From assembly GCA_035527255.1 (NCBI GenBank), contig DATLAW010000237.1, positions 13,385 to 77,384 on the forward strand: a DNA stretch of 64,000 nucleotides, given 5' to 3'. This document shows, piece by piece, positions 34,970-43,820 of this stretch. The notes under the pieces were generated by a model that made no database searches, was not told the DNA's origin, and saw only the letters and a program-made list of their open reading frames with translations. The DNA comes from Thermohalobaculum sp035527255. Its GTDB lineage: Bacteria; Pseudomonadota; Alphaproteobacteria; Rhodobacterales; Rhodobacteraceae. The translations under genes were made by a program, and so were the position numbers. Every line of letters begins with the position of its first letter. Positions within the stretch are counted from its first letter, which is position 1.

Positions 34970-36379
34970 ATGTCCCTTATCCACCAAACCGCCCGCCAGA
35001 TCCTCGCCCTCCTCAACGCTGGCGACCTGACCCATAGCGACCTCCTCGACGCCCTCGAGGCGCGGGTGGCTTTGGTTGACGGCACGGTGAATGCCTTGCC
35101 GACGCTCTGCTTCGAGCGGGCCAGGCTGCATGCAGCGGTGATCGCGGCGAAGCCGGTGGCCGAGCGCGGCGTGCTGGGCGGGTTGCCGGTGCCGATCAAG
35201 GATCTTGAGCTGGTCGCCGGGGTGCGCTCGACCAACGGCTCGCCGATCTATGCCGAGCATGTGCCCGAGGCTTCGGACTACATCGTCGAGCGGATCGAGG
35301 AGGCGGGCGGGGTGATCTACGCCAAGTCGAACACGCCGGAGTTCGGGGCCGGTGCCAGCACCTTCAACGAAGTGTTCGGGCGGACCCACAATCCGTGGAA
35401 CCTGAGCCGATCGGTGGCGGGATCCTCCGGCGGGGCGGCGGCGGCGCTGGCGTCGGGGCAAGCCTGGATCGCGCAAGGGTCGGATATGGGCGGGTCGCTG
35501 CGCAGCCCGGCCAGCTTCTGCGGCGTGGTCGGCCTCAGGCCCGCGCCGGGGCGGGTGCCGAAAGGGCCGGGGGCGGATGCTTTTGGAACGCTTTCAGTCA
35601 GCGGGCCGATGGCGCGCAATGTCGGCGATGTCGGGCTGCTGCTGGACGCGATGTCTGGGCCGGACCGCCGAGATCCCAAGGCGCAGCCGGCGCCGGATAT
35701 CAGCTTCCGGCGCCAGGCGGAAATGCCGAAAGTGCCGCGCCGGGTCGCCTTCTCGCGCGATTTCGGCATCACTCCGGTCGATCCGGAGGTCGCCGCGATC
35801 TGTGAGACGGCGGCGCAGCACTTCGAGGCAATGGGGGCAATTGTCGAGGAGGCGCATCCGGATTTCACCGGCGCCCATGAGGCATTCCAGACGCTGCGGG
35901 CGGTGTCATTTGCCAACAGCCACGCAGTGAAATATGCCGAGCAGCGCGACAAGCTGAAACCCGATGTGGTCTGGAACATCGAAAAAGGCCTCAAGATCAC
36001 CGGCGCCGAGATCGCGCGGGCGAACCGCATTCGCGCCGGGCTGGTCAGCAACCTGACGGCATTCTTCGACACCTATGACGTGCTGCTGGCGCCGGCCACC
36101 ATTGTATCGCCGTTCCCGGTCGGCGACCGCACGGTGACGGAATGCAACGGCCAAGTCTTCGAGACCTATATCGACTGGCTGGCCATCGTCTACGCGGTGA
36201 CCCTGACCTCGGCCCCGGCGCTGTCGCTGCCCTGCGGGTTCACCCAGACCGGCCTGCCGGTGGGGCTGCAAATGGTCGGGCCGCTGCGCGCCGAGGGGCC
36301 GCTGCTGTCCTACGCTGCGGCGCTGGAGGGCGAGCTTGGTTTGGACCTTGGCCCGATTGATCCGCGCGAGGGGACGTGA
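34970..36379 (+). CDS. Amidase (amidase-signature family)
   Basis: 469 residues. Lys77 is in LPVPIKDLE, the GSSGG motif is at 151-155, and the nucleophile is Ser176 in QGSDMGGSLRSPASFCG. The Ser-Ser-Lys active site of the amidase-signature family is intact. The substrate cannot be told: aryl- and alkyl-amides are typical. Not a GatA by context, since no gatB or gatC is adjacent. The following uracil-DNA glycosylase gene starts 28 bp later. Confidence 0.88.
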   Translation: MSLIHQTARQILALLNAGDLTHSDLLDALEARVALVDGTVNALPTLCFERARLHAAVIAAKPVAERGVLGGLPVPIKDLELVAGVRSTNGSPIYAEHVPEASDYIVERIEEAGGVIYAKSNTPEFGAGASTFNEVFGRTHNPWNLSRSVAGSSGGAAAALASGQAWIAQGSDMGGSLRSPASFCGVVGLRPAPGRVPKGPGADAFGTLSVSGPMARNVGDVGLLLDAMSGPDRRDPKAQPAPDISFRRQAEMPKVPRRVAFSRDFGITPVDPEVAAICETAAQHFEAMGAIVEEAHPDFTGAHEAFQTLRAVSFANSHAVKYAEQRDKLKPDVVWNIEKGLKITGAEIARANRIRAGLVSNLTAFFDTYDVLLAPATIVSPFPVGDRTVTECNGQVFETYIDWLAIVYAVTLTSAPALSLPCGFTQTGLPVGLQMVGPLRAEGPLLSYAAALEGELGLDLGPIDPREGT

Positions 36380-36407
36380 CGGGGGCCTTTGCGCGGATTA
36401 GTATCGC

Positions 36408-37250
36408 ATGATGACAGGCGCACGCGATCTCACACCGCAATTGCTGGAGGCACTGGCCTGGCAGGTCGAACTCGGCGCCGACGAGGCGATCGGCGAGGTG
36501 CCGATCGACCGTTTTGCCGAAAGTGCCGCCGCTGCGACCACCGCAACGGTCGCAGCCCCGCGCGGGACCGGCATTGCCTTCAGAGCGACGGTCAACGCGC
36601 GGCCTGGACCTGAGGCGGTGCCTCAGGGCGAAGACGCTTCCCCGCGTGCGCTGGCCGAGGCGGCGACAACGTTGGAGGAACTGGCCGAGGCGATGCGCGG
36701 CTATGATGGGTCGCTGCTGAAGCGGAGCGCCCGCAGCTTTGTTTTCTGCGACGGGTTGCCGGGCGCGCGGGTGATGGTGATCGGCGAGGCGCCGGGTGGT
36801 GACGAGGACCGCGTCGGCCGGCCGTTTGTTGGCCGCGCCGGGCAGTTGCTCGACCGCATGCTGGCGGCAATCGGGCTGTCGCGAACCGCACCCGCCCCCG
36901 AGAACGCCGCCTATATCACCAATATCCTGCCGTGGCGGCCACCGGGAAACCGAGCGCCCTCGGAGGACGAGGCGGTGCTGTTCCTGCCCTTCGTCGAGCG
37001 TCATATCGAGTTGGCCAGGCCCGACTTCATCCTGTCGCTGGGCAACACCCCGACCAAGGCGCTGTTAGATACCACCACCGGCATCAAGCGGATGCGCGGG
37101 CAGTGGGTCCGCCATGCCGCGTCCGGCCTGCCGCTGTTGCCGAGCTTCCACCCGGCCTATCTGCTGCGCACCCCCGCCGACAAGCGGCTGGCGTGGCGCG
37201 ATTTGCTGAGCCTGCGCGCCGCGCTAGATGGCGAGACGCTGGAGATCTGA
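36408..37250 (+). CDS. Uracil-DNA glycosylase superfamily protein (family 4-like)
   Basis: 280 residues. Core motifs are GEAPGGDEDRVGRPFVGRAGQLLD and the C-terminal HPAYLLR, which match family 4 uracil-DNA glycosylases that remove uracil from DNA. Only one Cys is present in the whole protein (in FVFCDGLPG), so the 4Fe-4S cluster of classical family 4 enzymes cannot form. Related alphaproteobacterial proteins seem to lack it too. The first 90 residues are Ala-rich and low in conservation. It is followed after three bases by a LysE-type exporter gene. Confidence 0.8.
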   Translation: MMTGARDLTPQLLEALAWQVELGADEAIGEVPIDRFAESAAAATTATVAAPRGTGIAFRATVNARPGPEAVPQGEDASPRALAEAATTLEELAEAMRGYDGSLLKRSARSFVFCDGLPGARVMVIGEAPGGDEDRVGRPFVGRAGQLLDRMLAAIGLSRTAPAPENAAYITNILPWRPPGNRAPSEDEAVLFLPFVERHIELARPDFILSLGNTPTKALLDTTTGIKRMRGQWVRHAASGLPLLPSFHPAYLLRTPADKRLAWRDLLSLRAALDGETLEI

Positions 37251-37253
37251 GTA

Positions 37254-37889
37254 ATGCTGGTCGAATGGACAACCCTGCTGGCCTTCGCCCCTGCCGCCCT
37301 GGCGCTGAACCTGACGCCGGGGGCGGACATGATGTTTTGCCTCGGCCAGGGACTGCGCGGCGGCCCGAGGGCCGGGATGGCGGCCAATCTTGGCATCGCT
37401 GCAGGGTCGTTGGTGCATATGCTCGCCGCCGGGCTGGGTCTGGCGGCGTTGCTGGCCACGGCGCCGCAGATGTTCCATGCGATCCGCTGGGCCGGGGTCG
37501 CCTATCTGGTGTTCCTCGCGGTGCAGGTGCTGACCAACCCGCTCGGTGCCACGGCAGCGACGTCTGCCCGCCCGGCGTCTGCCCGCCCGACGCGAGCGTT
37601 CCGCGATGCCATGGCGGTCAATATCCTGAACCCGAAGGTGGCGCTGTTCATCCTCGCCTTTCTGCCGCAATTCGTCGATCCTGCGCGCCCGGTGCTGCCG
37701 CAGTTCCTGATCCTCGGCGGGGTGCTGATGGCGGGCGGCCTGGTGATCAACGGCGCGGTTGGGGTGTTCGCCGGCGGGCTGGGTCAGGCACTGGCGCGCT
37801 CGGCCCGGATGGAGCGCGGGTTGCGGTATGTTTCGGCCGGGATTTTCTTCGCACTGGCCGCCAGGTTGGCGCTGGATGGGCGGCGGTGA
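37254..37889 (+). CDS. LysE/RhtB family exporter
   Basis: 211 residues with about six transmembrane segments (LAFAPAALALNLTPGADMMFCLGQG, then AANLGIAAGSLVHMLAAGLGL, and AMAVNILNPKVALFILAFLPQFV). The motif NPKVALFILAFLPQF and the N-terminal TPGADM are typical of amino acid exporters such as RhtB. It starts three bases after the UDG gene and 20 bp before moaB, so the genes are co-transcribed. The substrate is unknown. Confidence 0.85.
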   Translation: MLVEWTTLLAFAPAALALNLTPGADMMFCLGQGLRGGPRAGMAANLGIAAGSLVHMLAAGLGLAALLATAPQMFHAIRWAGVAYLVFLAVQVLTNPLGATAATSARPASARPTRAFRDAMAVNILNPKVALFILAFLPQFVDPARPVLPQFLILGGVLMAGGLVINGAVGVFAGGLGQALARSARMERGLRYVSAGIFFALAARLALDGRR

Positions 37890-37909
37890 ATAAGGGTGAT
37901 GAACGGAGA

Positions 37910-38458
37910 ATGACTTTGAACCGCATCAACGAGAACCGCGATTTCATTCCGGTCAATATCGCCATATTGACGGTGTCGGACAGCCGCACGCTGGCTGAAG
38001 ACCGATCCGGCGACACGCTGGTCGGGCGGCTGGCCGATGCCGGGCACCATCTGGCCGGGCGGGCTATCGTCATCGATGACCGGAAGCGGATTGCAGCGCA
38101 GCTTCGCGTGTGGATCGCCGATCAGGGGGTGGATGTGGTGATCTCGACCGGCGGCACTGGCCTGACCGGGCGCGATGTCACGGTCGAGGCCCACCGCGAT
38201 GTCTACGAGAAGGAAATCGAGGCTTTTGGCACCGTCTTCACCCATGTCTCGATGGCCAAGATCGGCACCTCGGCGGTGCAAAGCCGGGCCTGCGGCGGGG
38301 TCGCCGGGGGGACCTACCTGTTCGCCCTGCCCGGCTCGCCCGGCGCCTGCAAGGATGGCTGGGACGAGATTCTGAAGCCACAGCTCGATTACCGCCACAT
38401 GCCCTGCAACTTCGTCGAGATCATGCCCCGGCTGGAGGAACACAAGCGACGCAAATAG
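37910..38458 (+). CDS. moaB: Molybdenum cofactor biosynthesis protein MoaB
   Basis: 182 residues from the ATG at 37910, which has an ACGGAGA before it; the long frame upstream on this register covers other genes and is not coding. MoaB/Mog fold: ILTVSDSRTLAEDRSGD, ISTGGTGLTGRDVTVEA and the C-terminal GSPGACKDGW. It is related to Mog, which adenylylates molybdopterin before Mo insertion, though MoaB itself may be inactive. It shares a transcript with the LysE exporter. Confidence 0.9.
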   Translation: MTLNRINENRDFIPVNIAILTVSDSRTLAEDRSGDTLVGRLADAGHHLAGRAIVIDDRKRIAAQLRVWIADQGVDVVISTGGTGLTGRDVTVEAHRDVYEKEIEAFGTVFTHVSMAKIGTSAVQSRACGGVAGGTYLFALPGSPGACKDGWDEILKPQLDYRHMPCNFVEIMPRLEEHKRRK

Positions 38459-38505
38459 GGCAAGCATGAACACTCGGTTTACCTTGGCGTGCAATTCTCG
38501 GCGCG

Positions 38506-38919
38506 ATGAACCCGGAACCCCTGATGTTTGAATGGCGCACCCCCGAGCCGGAACGGCCGATACTCGATACCGGGTATCTGGCGCGCCTTGGCGGCCATCT
38601 GGGCAGGGCCGTCCTGGCCGAGTTGATGGCCGACGGGCTGATCGAATTGACCGACCGGACGGCCCGAATGGCCGAGATGGAAGCGGCGGGCGATCTGGAC
38701 GCGATTGCCCGGCTCGGGCACGACCTTGTCGGTATGGCCGGGCATCTGGGCCTGACCCGGTTGTCGGCGGCAGCGGCGGAGATGAACCGAGCGGCGCGCG
38801 ATGGCGCGGTCGGTAAGGTCGCGCCCCGGGTGGCCGAGGTCCGGCGTCTGGGTACGGCCAGCGTCGAGGCGATGCGGCTGCATCTTGACGGGATGACCGG
38901 GCGTATACCGGGCGGATAG
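38506..38919 (+). CDS. Histidine phosphotransfer (Hpt) domain protein
   Basis: 137 residues. The Hpt motif RLGHDLVGMAGHLGL has the phosphorylatable His and the following Gly/Ala positions that fit around it. The rest is helical with an Ala-rich spacer and ends EAMRLHLDGMTGRIPGG. Stand-alone Hpt proteins carry phosphate between a hybrid sensor kinase and a response regulator. No kinase or regulator is adjacent, so it is orphaned here. Confidence 0.7.
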   Translation: MNPEPLMFEWRTPEPERPILDTGYLARLGGHLGRAVLAELMADGLIELTDRTARMAEMEAAGDLDAIARLGHDLVGMAGHLGLTRLSAAAAEMNRAARDGAVGKVAPRVAEVRRLGTASVEAMRLHLDGMTGRIPGG

Positions 38920-39012
38920 ACCGCATCCACGAATTTTCAGCCGGTGTCTCACGGGGGCCTTGGCCGGGGGTGCGTCGCTGGGTTAGGCTAGTGGTTCGAC
39001 CGAGACGGAAGA

Positions 39013-39030
39013 GTCCGGCGTCAGCCGGGC
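39013..39030 (+). terminator. Weak hairpin, possible terminator
   Basis: GTCCGGC and GCCGGGC around GTCA form a seven-bp stem with one G-U pair, followed by only a short CTTTCGTT. It lies in the 231 bp between the Hpt and aminopeptidase genes. The rest of that gap shows nothing I can name. Confidence 0.3.
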
Positions 39031-39150
39031 CTTTCGTTGAGATAAGTTAAGCCATCACAAGGGGATGGCTAGTGGGTCTGGCCGATATTCCGGGATCGGA
39101 ATGTCGGATTTGATCCATTAGCGTAGATACAGGCATCTGGAGCAAACAGA

Positions 39151-40560
39151 ATGAGCAAAGAGACCGGAGAATCCGGATCGACAGAGACCAAAGAAAAGCA
39201 AATTCCGATCTATCTGTTGGCATCCGACCGGCTGGACGAATTGGTGGCGGAACTTTCGGCCAGCCAGGCCGCCTGGGTCCACGCCAACGGTTTTCGCGCG
39301 CTGCTGGGCACGACACTGGCGTTGCCGGGCGAGGACGGGTCCGTCGCCCGGGTGCTGGTCGGCTGGGGAACAGATCAGCAGCGCCTGCGTGAGCGGCTGC
39401 ATCTGGGCAGCTTCGCCCGCACCGCCCCGGCCGGGAACTACCGGCTCGAGGGCGATCTGGACCCGCATGAGGCCGAACAGACGGCGCTGGGATGGATGCT
39501 GGGGCGATACCGCTTCGACCGCTACAAAACCGACGGCTACGACGCGGAAGCCGATCTGGAGACACCGAAAGGCGTCGACAGCAACCGGCTGGGGCGGATT
39601 GTCGAAGGCGTCTTCATCACCCGCGACCTGATCAACACGCCCGCCAACGAGATGGGGCCGGCAAGCCTGGAACGGGCGGCGCGGCGGCTGGCCGAACGCC
39701 ACGGAGCCGAGATCGAGGTCACCACCGGTGCCGCACTTCTGGAGGCGAACCTGCCGCTGATCCATGCGGTTGGCCGGGCCGGGCCGGAGGAGCCACGCCT
39801 GATCGATATCCGGTGGGGGAGTGCCGATCACCCGGCGGTGACCCTGGTTGGCAAAGGGGTGTGTTTCGACACCGGCGGCCTGAACCTGAAACCGGGTGCC
39901 TCGATGGGAATCATGAAAAAGGATATGGGCGGCGGCGCTACCGTGCTGGGGCTGGCCCATATGATCATGGGGTTGGCGCTTCCGGTCTGTCTTCGGGTGC
40001 TGGTCCCGGCGGTGGAGAACTCGGTTTCCTCCGACGCAATGCGCCCCGGTGACGTGTTGCGCTCACGCAAGGGTCTGACGGTGGAGGTCAACAACACCGA
40101 TGCCGAGGGACGGCTGGTGCTGGCCGATGCGCTGACGTTGGCGAGCGAAGAAAACCCGGCGCTGATCGTCGATATGGCGACCCTGACCGGCGCGGCACGG
40201 GTGGCGCTGGGGCCCGACCTGCCGCCGTTCTACACCGATGACGAGGAATTGGCGGCGCAACTGACAGCGGCCTCCGCCGCCGAGGCTGACCCGATCTGGC
40301 GGATGCCGCTGTGGCCCGCCTATGAGGGCGACATCGAGCCTGACATCGCCAATCTCGATAACGCGCCATCGGGCGGCTTTGCCGGATCGATCACCGCAGC
40401 GCTGTTCCTGAAGCGGTTTGTCGGCGATGCGCCGTGGGTGCATTTCGACATTTACGGCTGGACCCCGAAAGCCAGACCCGGCAGACCGAAGGGCGGCGAA
40501 TGCCAGGCGGCGCGGGCAGTGCTTGCGGTGCTGGAGGCCCGTTACGGAGAACCAAGATGA
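39151..40560 (+). CDS. Leucyl aminopeptidase family (M17) protein
   Basis: 469 residues. The M17 signature NTDAEGRLVLADAL is intact, and GKGVCFDTGGLNLKPG and the KKDMGGGA metal-site region carry the Lys and Asp residues that bind two metal ions. The N-terminal 150 residues are the more variable macro-like domain. It removes N-terminal residues from peptides in the cytoplasm. Its stop overlaps the ATG of an NlpC/P60 hydrolase gene by four bases. Confidence 0.9.
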   Translation: MSKETGESGSTETKEKQIPIYLLASDRLDELVAELSASQAAWVHANGFRALLGTTLALPGEDGSVARVLVGWGTDQQRLRERLHLGSFARTAPAGNYRLEGDLDPHEAEQTALGWMLGRYRFDRYKTDGYDAEADLETPKGVDSNRLGRIVEGVFITRDLINTPANEMGPASLERAARRLAERHGAEIEVTTGAALLEANLPLIHAVGRAGPEEPRLIDIRWGSADHPAVTLVGKGVCFDTGGLNLKPGASMGIMKKDMGGGATVLGLAHMIMGLALPVCLRVLVPAVENSVSSDAMRPGDVLRSRKGLTVEVNNTDAEGRLVLADALTLASEENPALIVDMATLTGAARVALGPDLPPFYTDDEELAAQLTAASAAEADPIWRMPLWPAYEGDIEPDIANLDNAPSGGFAGSITAALFLKRFVGDAPWVHFDIYGWTPKARPGRPKGGECQAARAVLAVLEARYGEPR

Positions 40561-41417
40561 AACAGGACCCAAGGCGTTTCGCCGCGCGGCCCGACCTTGC
40601 GGCAATGCATTTGAAGGGTGAGGTTGAGGCCGAACGTTTCGCCGAGGCGACCCAGATGGTTGTTTCGGTGCCGGCGGCACCACTGACCTCGCGGCCCGAT
40701 GGCGATGCTCCGTTGGAAAGCCAGATTTTATATGGCGAGCCTTACGCCGCCTATGAGATGGCGGGTGGTTGGGCTTGGGGCCAGTCTGAGCGCGACGGCT
40801 ATGTCGGCTATGTGCCGCACGCCTGCCTGCTGCCGGCAGGGCCAGTGCCGACCCACCGCGTTACACAGCCGACGACGCTTGTGTACGCCACCCCAGCGGT
40901 GAAAACCCGACCGATCGGCTGGTTGAGCTACGGCGCACTAGTGGGGGTCGACGGCGTTGACAATAATTTTGCTGTACTGACCGCTGGCGGCTTTGTCCCG
41001 GCGCCGCATCTTTCGCCATGCGATGCTTTTGCGCCCGACTGGGTGGCCGAAGCCGAGCGGTTTCTGGGCGCGCCCTATCTGTGGGGTGGGCGAACGCAAG
41101 CCGGTCTGGATTGCTCGGCGCTGGTCCAGCTGGCGCTGCAGGCGGCGGGACGGGATTGCCCGCGCGATTCAGATATGCAGGCGGCGGATCTGGGCCGCAC
41201 CCTGGCGCCAGGCACAGCCCATGAGCGCGGCGATCTGGTATTCTGGACGGGCCATGTGGGCATCATGCTCGACCGGACCCGGATGTTGCAATCCAGTGGC
41301 AACTACATGACGGTGGTGGTCGAGACACTGGACACCGCAATTGAGCGTATTTTGGCTGCGGGCGAAGGCCCGGTGATCCGCCATGCCCGTCTCGACGCCA
41401 CCGCCGCAGAGAGCTAA
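40557..41417 (+). CDS. NlpC/P60 family peptidoglycan endopeptidase
   Basis: 286 residues from the ATG at 40557. Two SH3-like modules occupy the first half (SQILYGEPYAAYEMAGGWAWGQ, then GYVGYVPHACLL). The catalytic half has Cys in GLDCSALVQLALQ, a His in HERGDLVFWTGHVGIML and an Asn-rich loop near SSGNYM. Such enzymes cut gamma-D-Glu-diamino acid bonds in cell wall peptides. No signal peptide is visible, so it may act on recycled muropeptides in the cytoplasm, consistent with coupling to an aminopeptidase. Confidence 0.88.
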   Translation: MKQDPRRFAARPDLAAMHLKGEVEAERFAEATQMVVSVPAAPLTSRPDGDAPLESQILYGEPYAAYEMAGGWAWGQSERDGYVGYVPHACLLPAGPVPTHRVTQPTTLVYATPAVKTRPIGWLSYGALVGVDGVDNNFAVLTAGGFVPAPHLSPCDAFAPDWVAEAERFLGAPYLWGGRTQAGLDCSALVQLALQAAGRDCPRDSDMQAADLGRTLAPGTAHERGDLVFWTGHVGIMLDRTRMLQSSGNYMTVVVETLDTAIERILAAGEGPVIRHARLDATAAES

Positions 41418-41476
41418 GCTCGCTTACAATCGAGACTAAAAACCTTGGCTAAGGGTTAAAGGCGAAAGGCAGGAAA

Positions 41477-42787
41477 ATGAACAGGGGCGCTATCTGGTGC
41501 GCACGAGCGACTTTGGCAATATCGGTCCTACTGACCGGCGGATGCGCCGCCAGCAAGGGCACGGCACAGGAGAAATTGGTCGCGGCTGGCAACGCGACCG
41601 CGCCGCAGCTCCCGATACGCACCGACGGGGAGAGCGTGCCGCGCGTTGACTTCAGTTCATGGAAAGCTGGGTTCCGCGAGCGGGCGCTGGCCGCCGGGAT
41701 CACCGGCGCGGTCTTCGACGCGGCTTTCGTCGGGGTTACCGTCAACGGTCGGGTTCTGGAGCTTGACCAGTTTCAACCGGAATTCGTCCGGCCGATCTGG
41801 GAGTATCTCGATAGCGCGGTCTCGGCGACCCGCATCGCCGATGGGCGCGCCCGCGTATCGGAGCGGCGCAATACACTGAGTGGTATCCAGGATCGCTATG
41901 GCGTCGATCTTGGTATTGTTGCGGCGATCTGGGGCATTGAGAGCGCCTACGGGAACAACTTCGGCTCGATTCCGGTGATCGAGAGCCTGGCGACGCTGGC
42001 CTACGAGGGGCGGCGGCGTGCCTTTGGCGAGGAGCAACTGCTCGCCGCCCTGCGCATCCAGCAGAACGGCGATGTCAGCCCAGCGCGCATGGTCGGATCC
42101 TGGGCCGGGGCAATGGGGCACACCCAGTTCATTCCGACCAGCTTCGAGGATTACGCGGTGGATTTCACCGGCGACGGCAAGCGCGATGTCTGGGCCGACG
42201 ACCCAGCGGACGCGCTGGCCTCGACTGCGAACTATCTGGCGCGGTTTGGCTGGACGCGGAGCGCGCCATCGGTGATCGAGGTCACGCTGCCTGGCGGCTT
42301 CGACTATGGGCTGGCCGATGACAGTATGCGGAAATCCACTGCCGAGTGGGAAGCATTGGGCGTGAAGCGGGTTGGCGCCGGGCAGCTTGTGCCTTCCGAT
42401 GCGGTGACCATCCTACTGCCTGCGGGTGCGAAGGGGCCGGCCTTCGCCGCCTATCCCAACTTCCGGGTGATCAAGCGCTATAACAACGCCACCTCCTATG
42501 CCATGGCGGTGGCGCTGCTGGCCGGACAAATCGACAACGCGGTCGCCTTTGGCGCGCGGCTAACGATGGATTGGCCGCGCGGCGACCGGCCGCTGAGCCG
42601 CGATGAGACCGAGGAGCTGCAGCGCCGGCTGACCGCGCTTGGGTATGAGACTCACGGGATCGATGGCATCGTCGGTCCCAACACCCGCAGAGCGATCCGC
42701 AATTTCCAGGCCGACAAGGGAATGGTCCCGGACGGCTACCTGTCGGCGGCCTTGCTGACGCAAGTGCGCGCGGCGATGGGCGGGTAA
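41477..42787 (+). CDS. Lytic murein transglycosylase, MltB family, with a peptidoglycan-binding domain
   Basis: 436 residues. Signal peptide with the lipobox TGGC near residue 20, so it is a lipoprotein. The MltB catalytic Glu is in AAIWGIESAYGNNFG, and MGHTQFIPTSFEDYAVDFTGDGKRDVW is another family block. The C-terminal 60 residues are a PG_binding_1 domain (QRRLTALGYETHGIDGIVGPNTRRAIRNFQ, here cut for length). It cleaves glycan strands to make anhydro-muropeptides and works well with the preceding NlpC/P60 gene. Confidence 0.92.
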   Translation: MNRGAIWCARATLAISVLLTGGCAASKGTAQEKLVAAGNATAPQLPIRTDGESVPRVDFSSWKAGFRERALAAGITGAVFDAAFVGVTVNGRVLELDQFQPEFVRPIWEYLDSAVSATRIADGRARVSERRNTLSGIQDRYGVDLGIVAAIWGIESAYGNNFGSIPVIESLATLAYEGRRRAFGEEQLLAALRIQQNGDVSPARMVGSWAGAMGHTQFIPTSFEDYAVDFTGDGKRDVWADDPADALASTANYLARFGWTRSAPSVIEVTLPGGFDYGLADDSMRKSTAEWEALGVKRVGAGQLVPSDAVTILLPAGAKGPAFAAYPNFRVIKRYNNATSYAMAVALLAGQIDNAVAFGARLTMDWPRGDRPLSRDETEELQRRLTALGYETHGIDGIVGPNTRRAIRNFQADKGMVPDGYLSAALLTQVRAAMGG

Positions 42788-42805
42788 GTCAAGGGGTTCC
42801 GTGCC

Positions 42806-43696
42806 TTGGACAGTACCCATAACAAGCGCCTGAACGTTTCGGCTGGCATCGCTTCGATCGCGGTTGCGCTGATCCTGGTCGCGGCCAAGGGCTGGGCCTG
42901 GGCCGAGACCGGCGCGTTGACGGTGGCCGCCAGCCTGATCGACTCGGCTCTCGATCTGGTTGTCTCGATGGCAAATTTTGGCGCTATTCTCTATGCGGCC
43001 AAGCCTGCGGACGAAGACCACCGCTTCGGCCACCACTCGATCGAGGACATTGCCGCCCTGGCGCAGGCGCTGATGGTGGCAGCGGCCGGGGTGATGTTGG
43101 GTTGGCGCGGCATCGAGCGGCTTTTCGCCCCCGAGCCGCTGGCATCGGAATCGGCGGGAATCGCCGTGATGACACTGTCGATCCTGCTGACCGGGGCGCT
43201 GGTCTGGTGGCAACGGCGGGTGGCGCTGCAAACCGGCTCGAAGGTGGTGGCGGCAGATTCGTTGCACTACCTTACCGACCTACTGCCAGCTGTTGGTGGC
43301 ATCGTGGCGCTGGCAGCGTCGGCATTGTTCGGCGTGGTTCAACTGGATTCGGCCATCTCTCTGGTGGCGGCAGTGGTTCTTTTGCGTGGCGCTTGGCAGA
43401 TTGGCGGCGGAGCATTCGCCGCCCTGATGGACCGCGCCGCGCCCGACGAAGTTGAGCACAAAATCGCTGCCATCGTGGCAGGGTTTCCGGAGATCGAGGG
43501 CTTCCATGACCTGAAGACCCGCGTCTCGGGCGCCCGGACATTCGTGCAACTCCATATCGAACTCGACGGCGCGCAGACACTGTTCGACGCCCATGCCGTC
43601 GGCGCGCGACTGCGCCTGAGCATCCTGGAGGCGGTGCCGGGATCGGAGGTGCTGGTCCACAAGGATCCGTCCGGGGACGGCGGAACGCAGCGATAG
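42806..43696 (+). CDS. Cation diffusion facilitator (CDF) family metal exporter
   Basis: 296 residues; the only workable start is TTG at 42806. Six transmembrane segments. Metal ligands are placed as in CDF proteins: Asp in LIDSALDLVV, and the HRFGHHSIEDIAALAQ loop, then DSLHYLTDLLPAVGG in helix 5. The cytoplasmic C-terminal domain ends at VLVHKDPSG. It exports Zn, Fe or similar divalent ions; the exact ion is not certain. It starts 18 bp after the transglycosylase gene. Confidence 0.88.
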   Translation: MDSTHNKRLNVSAGIASIAVALILVAAKGWAWAETGALTVAASLIDSALDLVVSMANFGAILYAAKPADEDHRFGHHSIEDIAALAQALMVAAAGVMLGWRGIERLFAPEPLASESAGIAVMTLSILLTGALVWWQRRVALQTGSKVVAADSLHYLTDLLPAVGGIVALAASALFGVVQLDSAISLVAAVVLLRGAWQIGGGAFAALMDRAAPDEVEHKIAAIVAGFPEIEGFHDLKTRVSGARTFVQLHIELDGAQTLFDAHAVGARLRLSILEAVPGSEVLVHKDPSGDGGTQR

Positions 43697-43698
43697 CC

Positions 43699-43714
43699 AA
43701 CGCGATGTCGCGTT
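43699..43714. promoter_or_regulatory. Perfect palindrome between CDF and GcvT-type genes
   Basis: AACGCGA-TG-TCGCGTT, starting two bases after the CDF stop and ending 106 bp before the flavoprotein ATG. It could be an operator or a short stem; there is no T-run after it. Confidence 0.4.
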
Positions 43715-43820
43715 ATGGCGGGCCAACGTCGCTCGCCCCCCAGCAGGCGTTTGTGCTTGGCCTCAGATTGCGCCTAACTTCTAGGGAACACCACTGACGG
43801 GCCATAGACGGGGACACACC

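Noticed and set aside
36932..38458. A 508-codon plus-strand frame
   Set aside because: Covers UDG and LysE in another frame; only its last 182 codons (from 37910) are moaB.
38920..39150. A tRNA or small RNA between Hpt and the aminopeptidase
   Set aside because: No cloverleaf or T-loop consensus could be laid out; only one weak hairpin.
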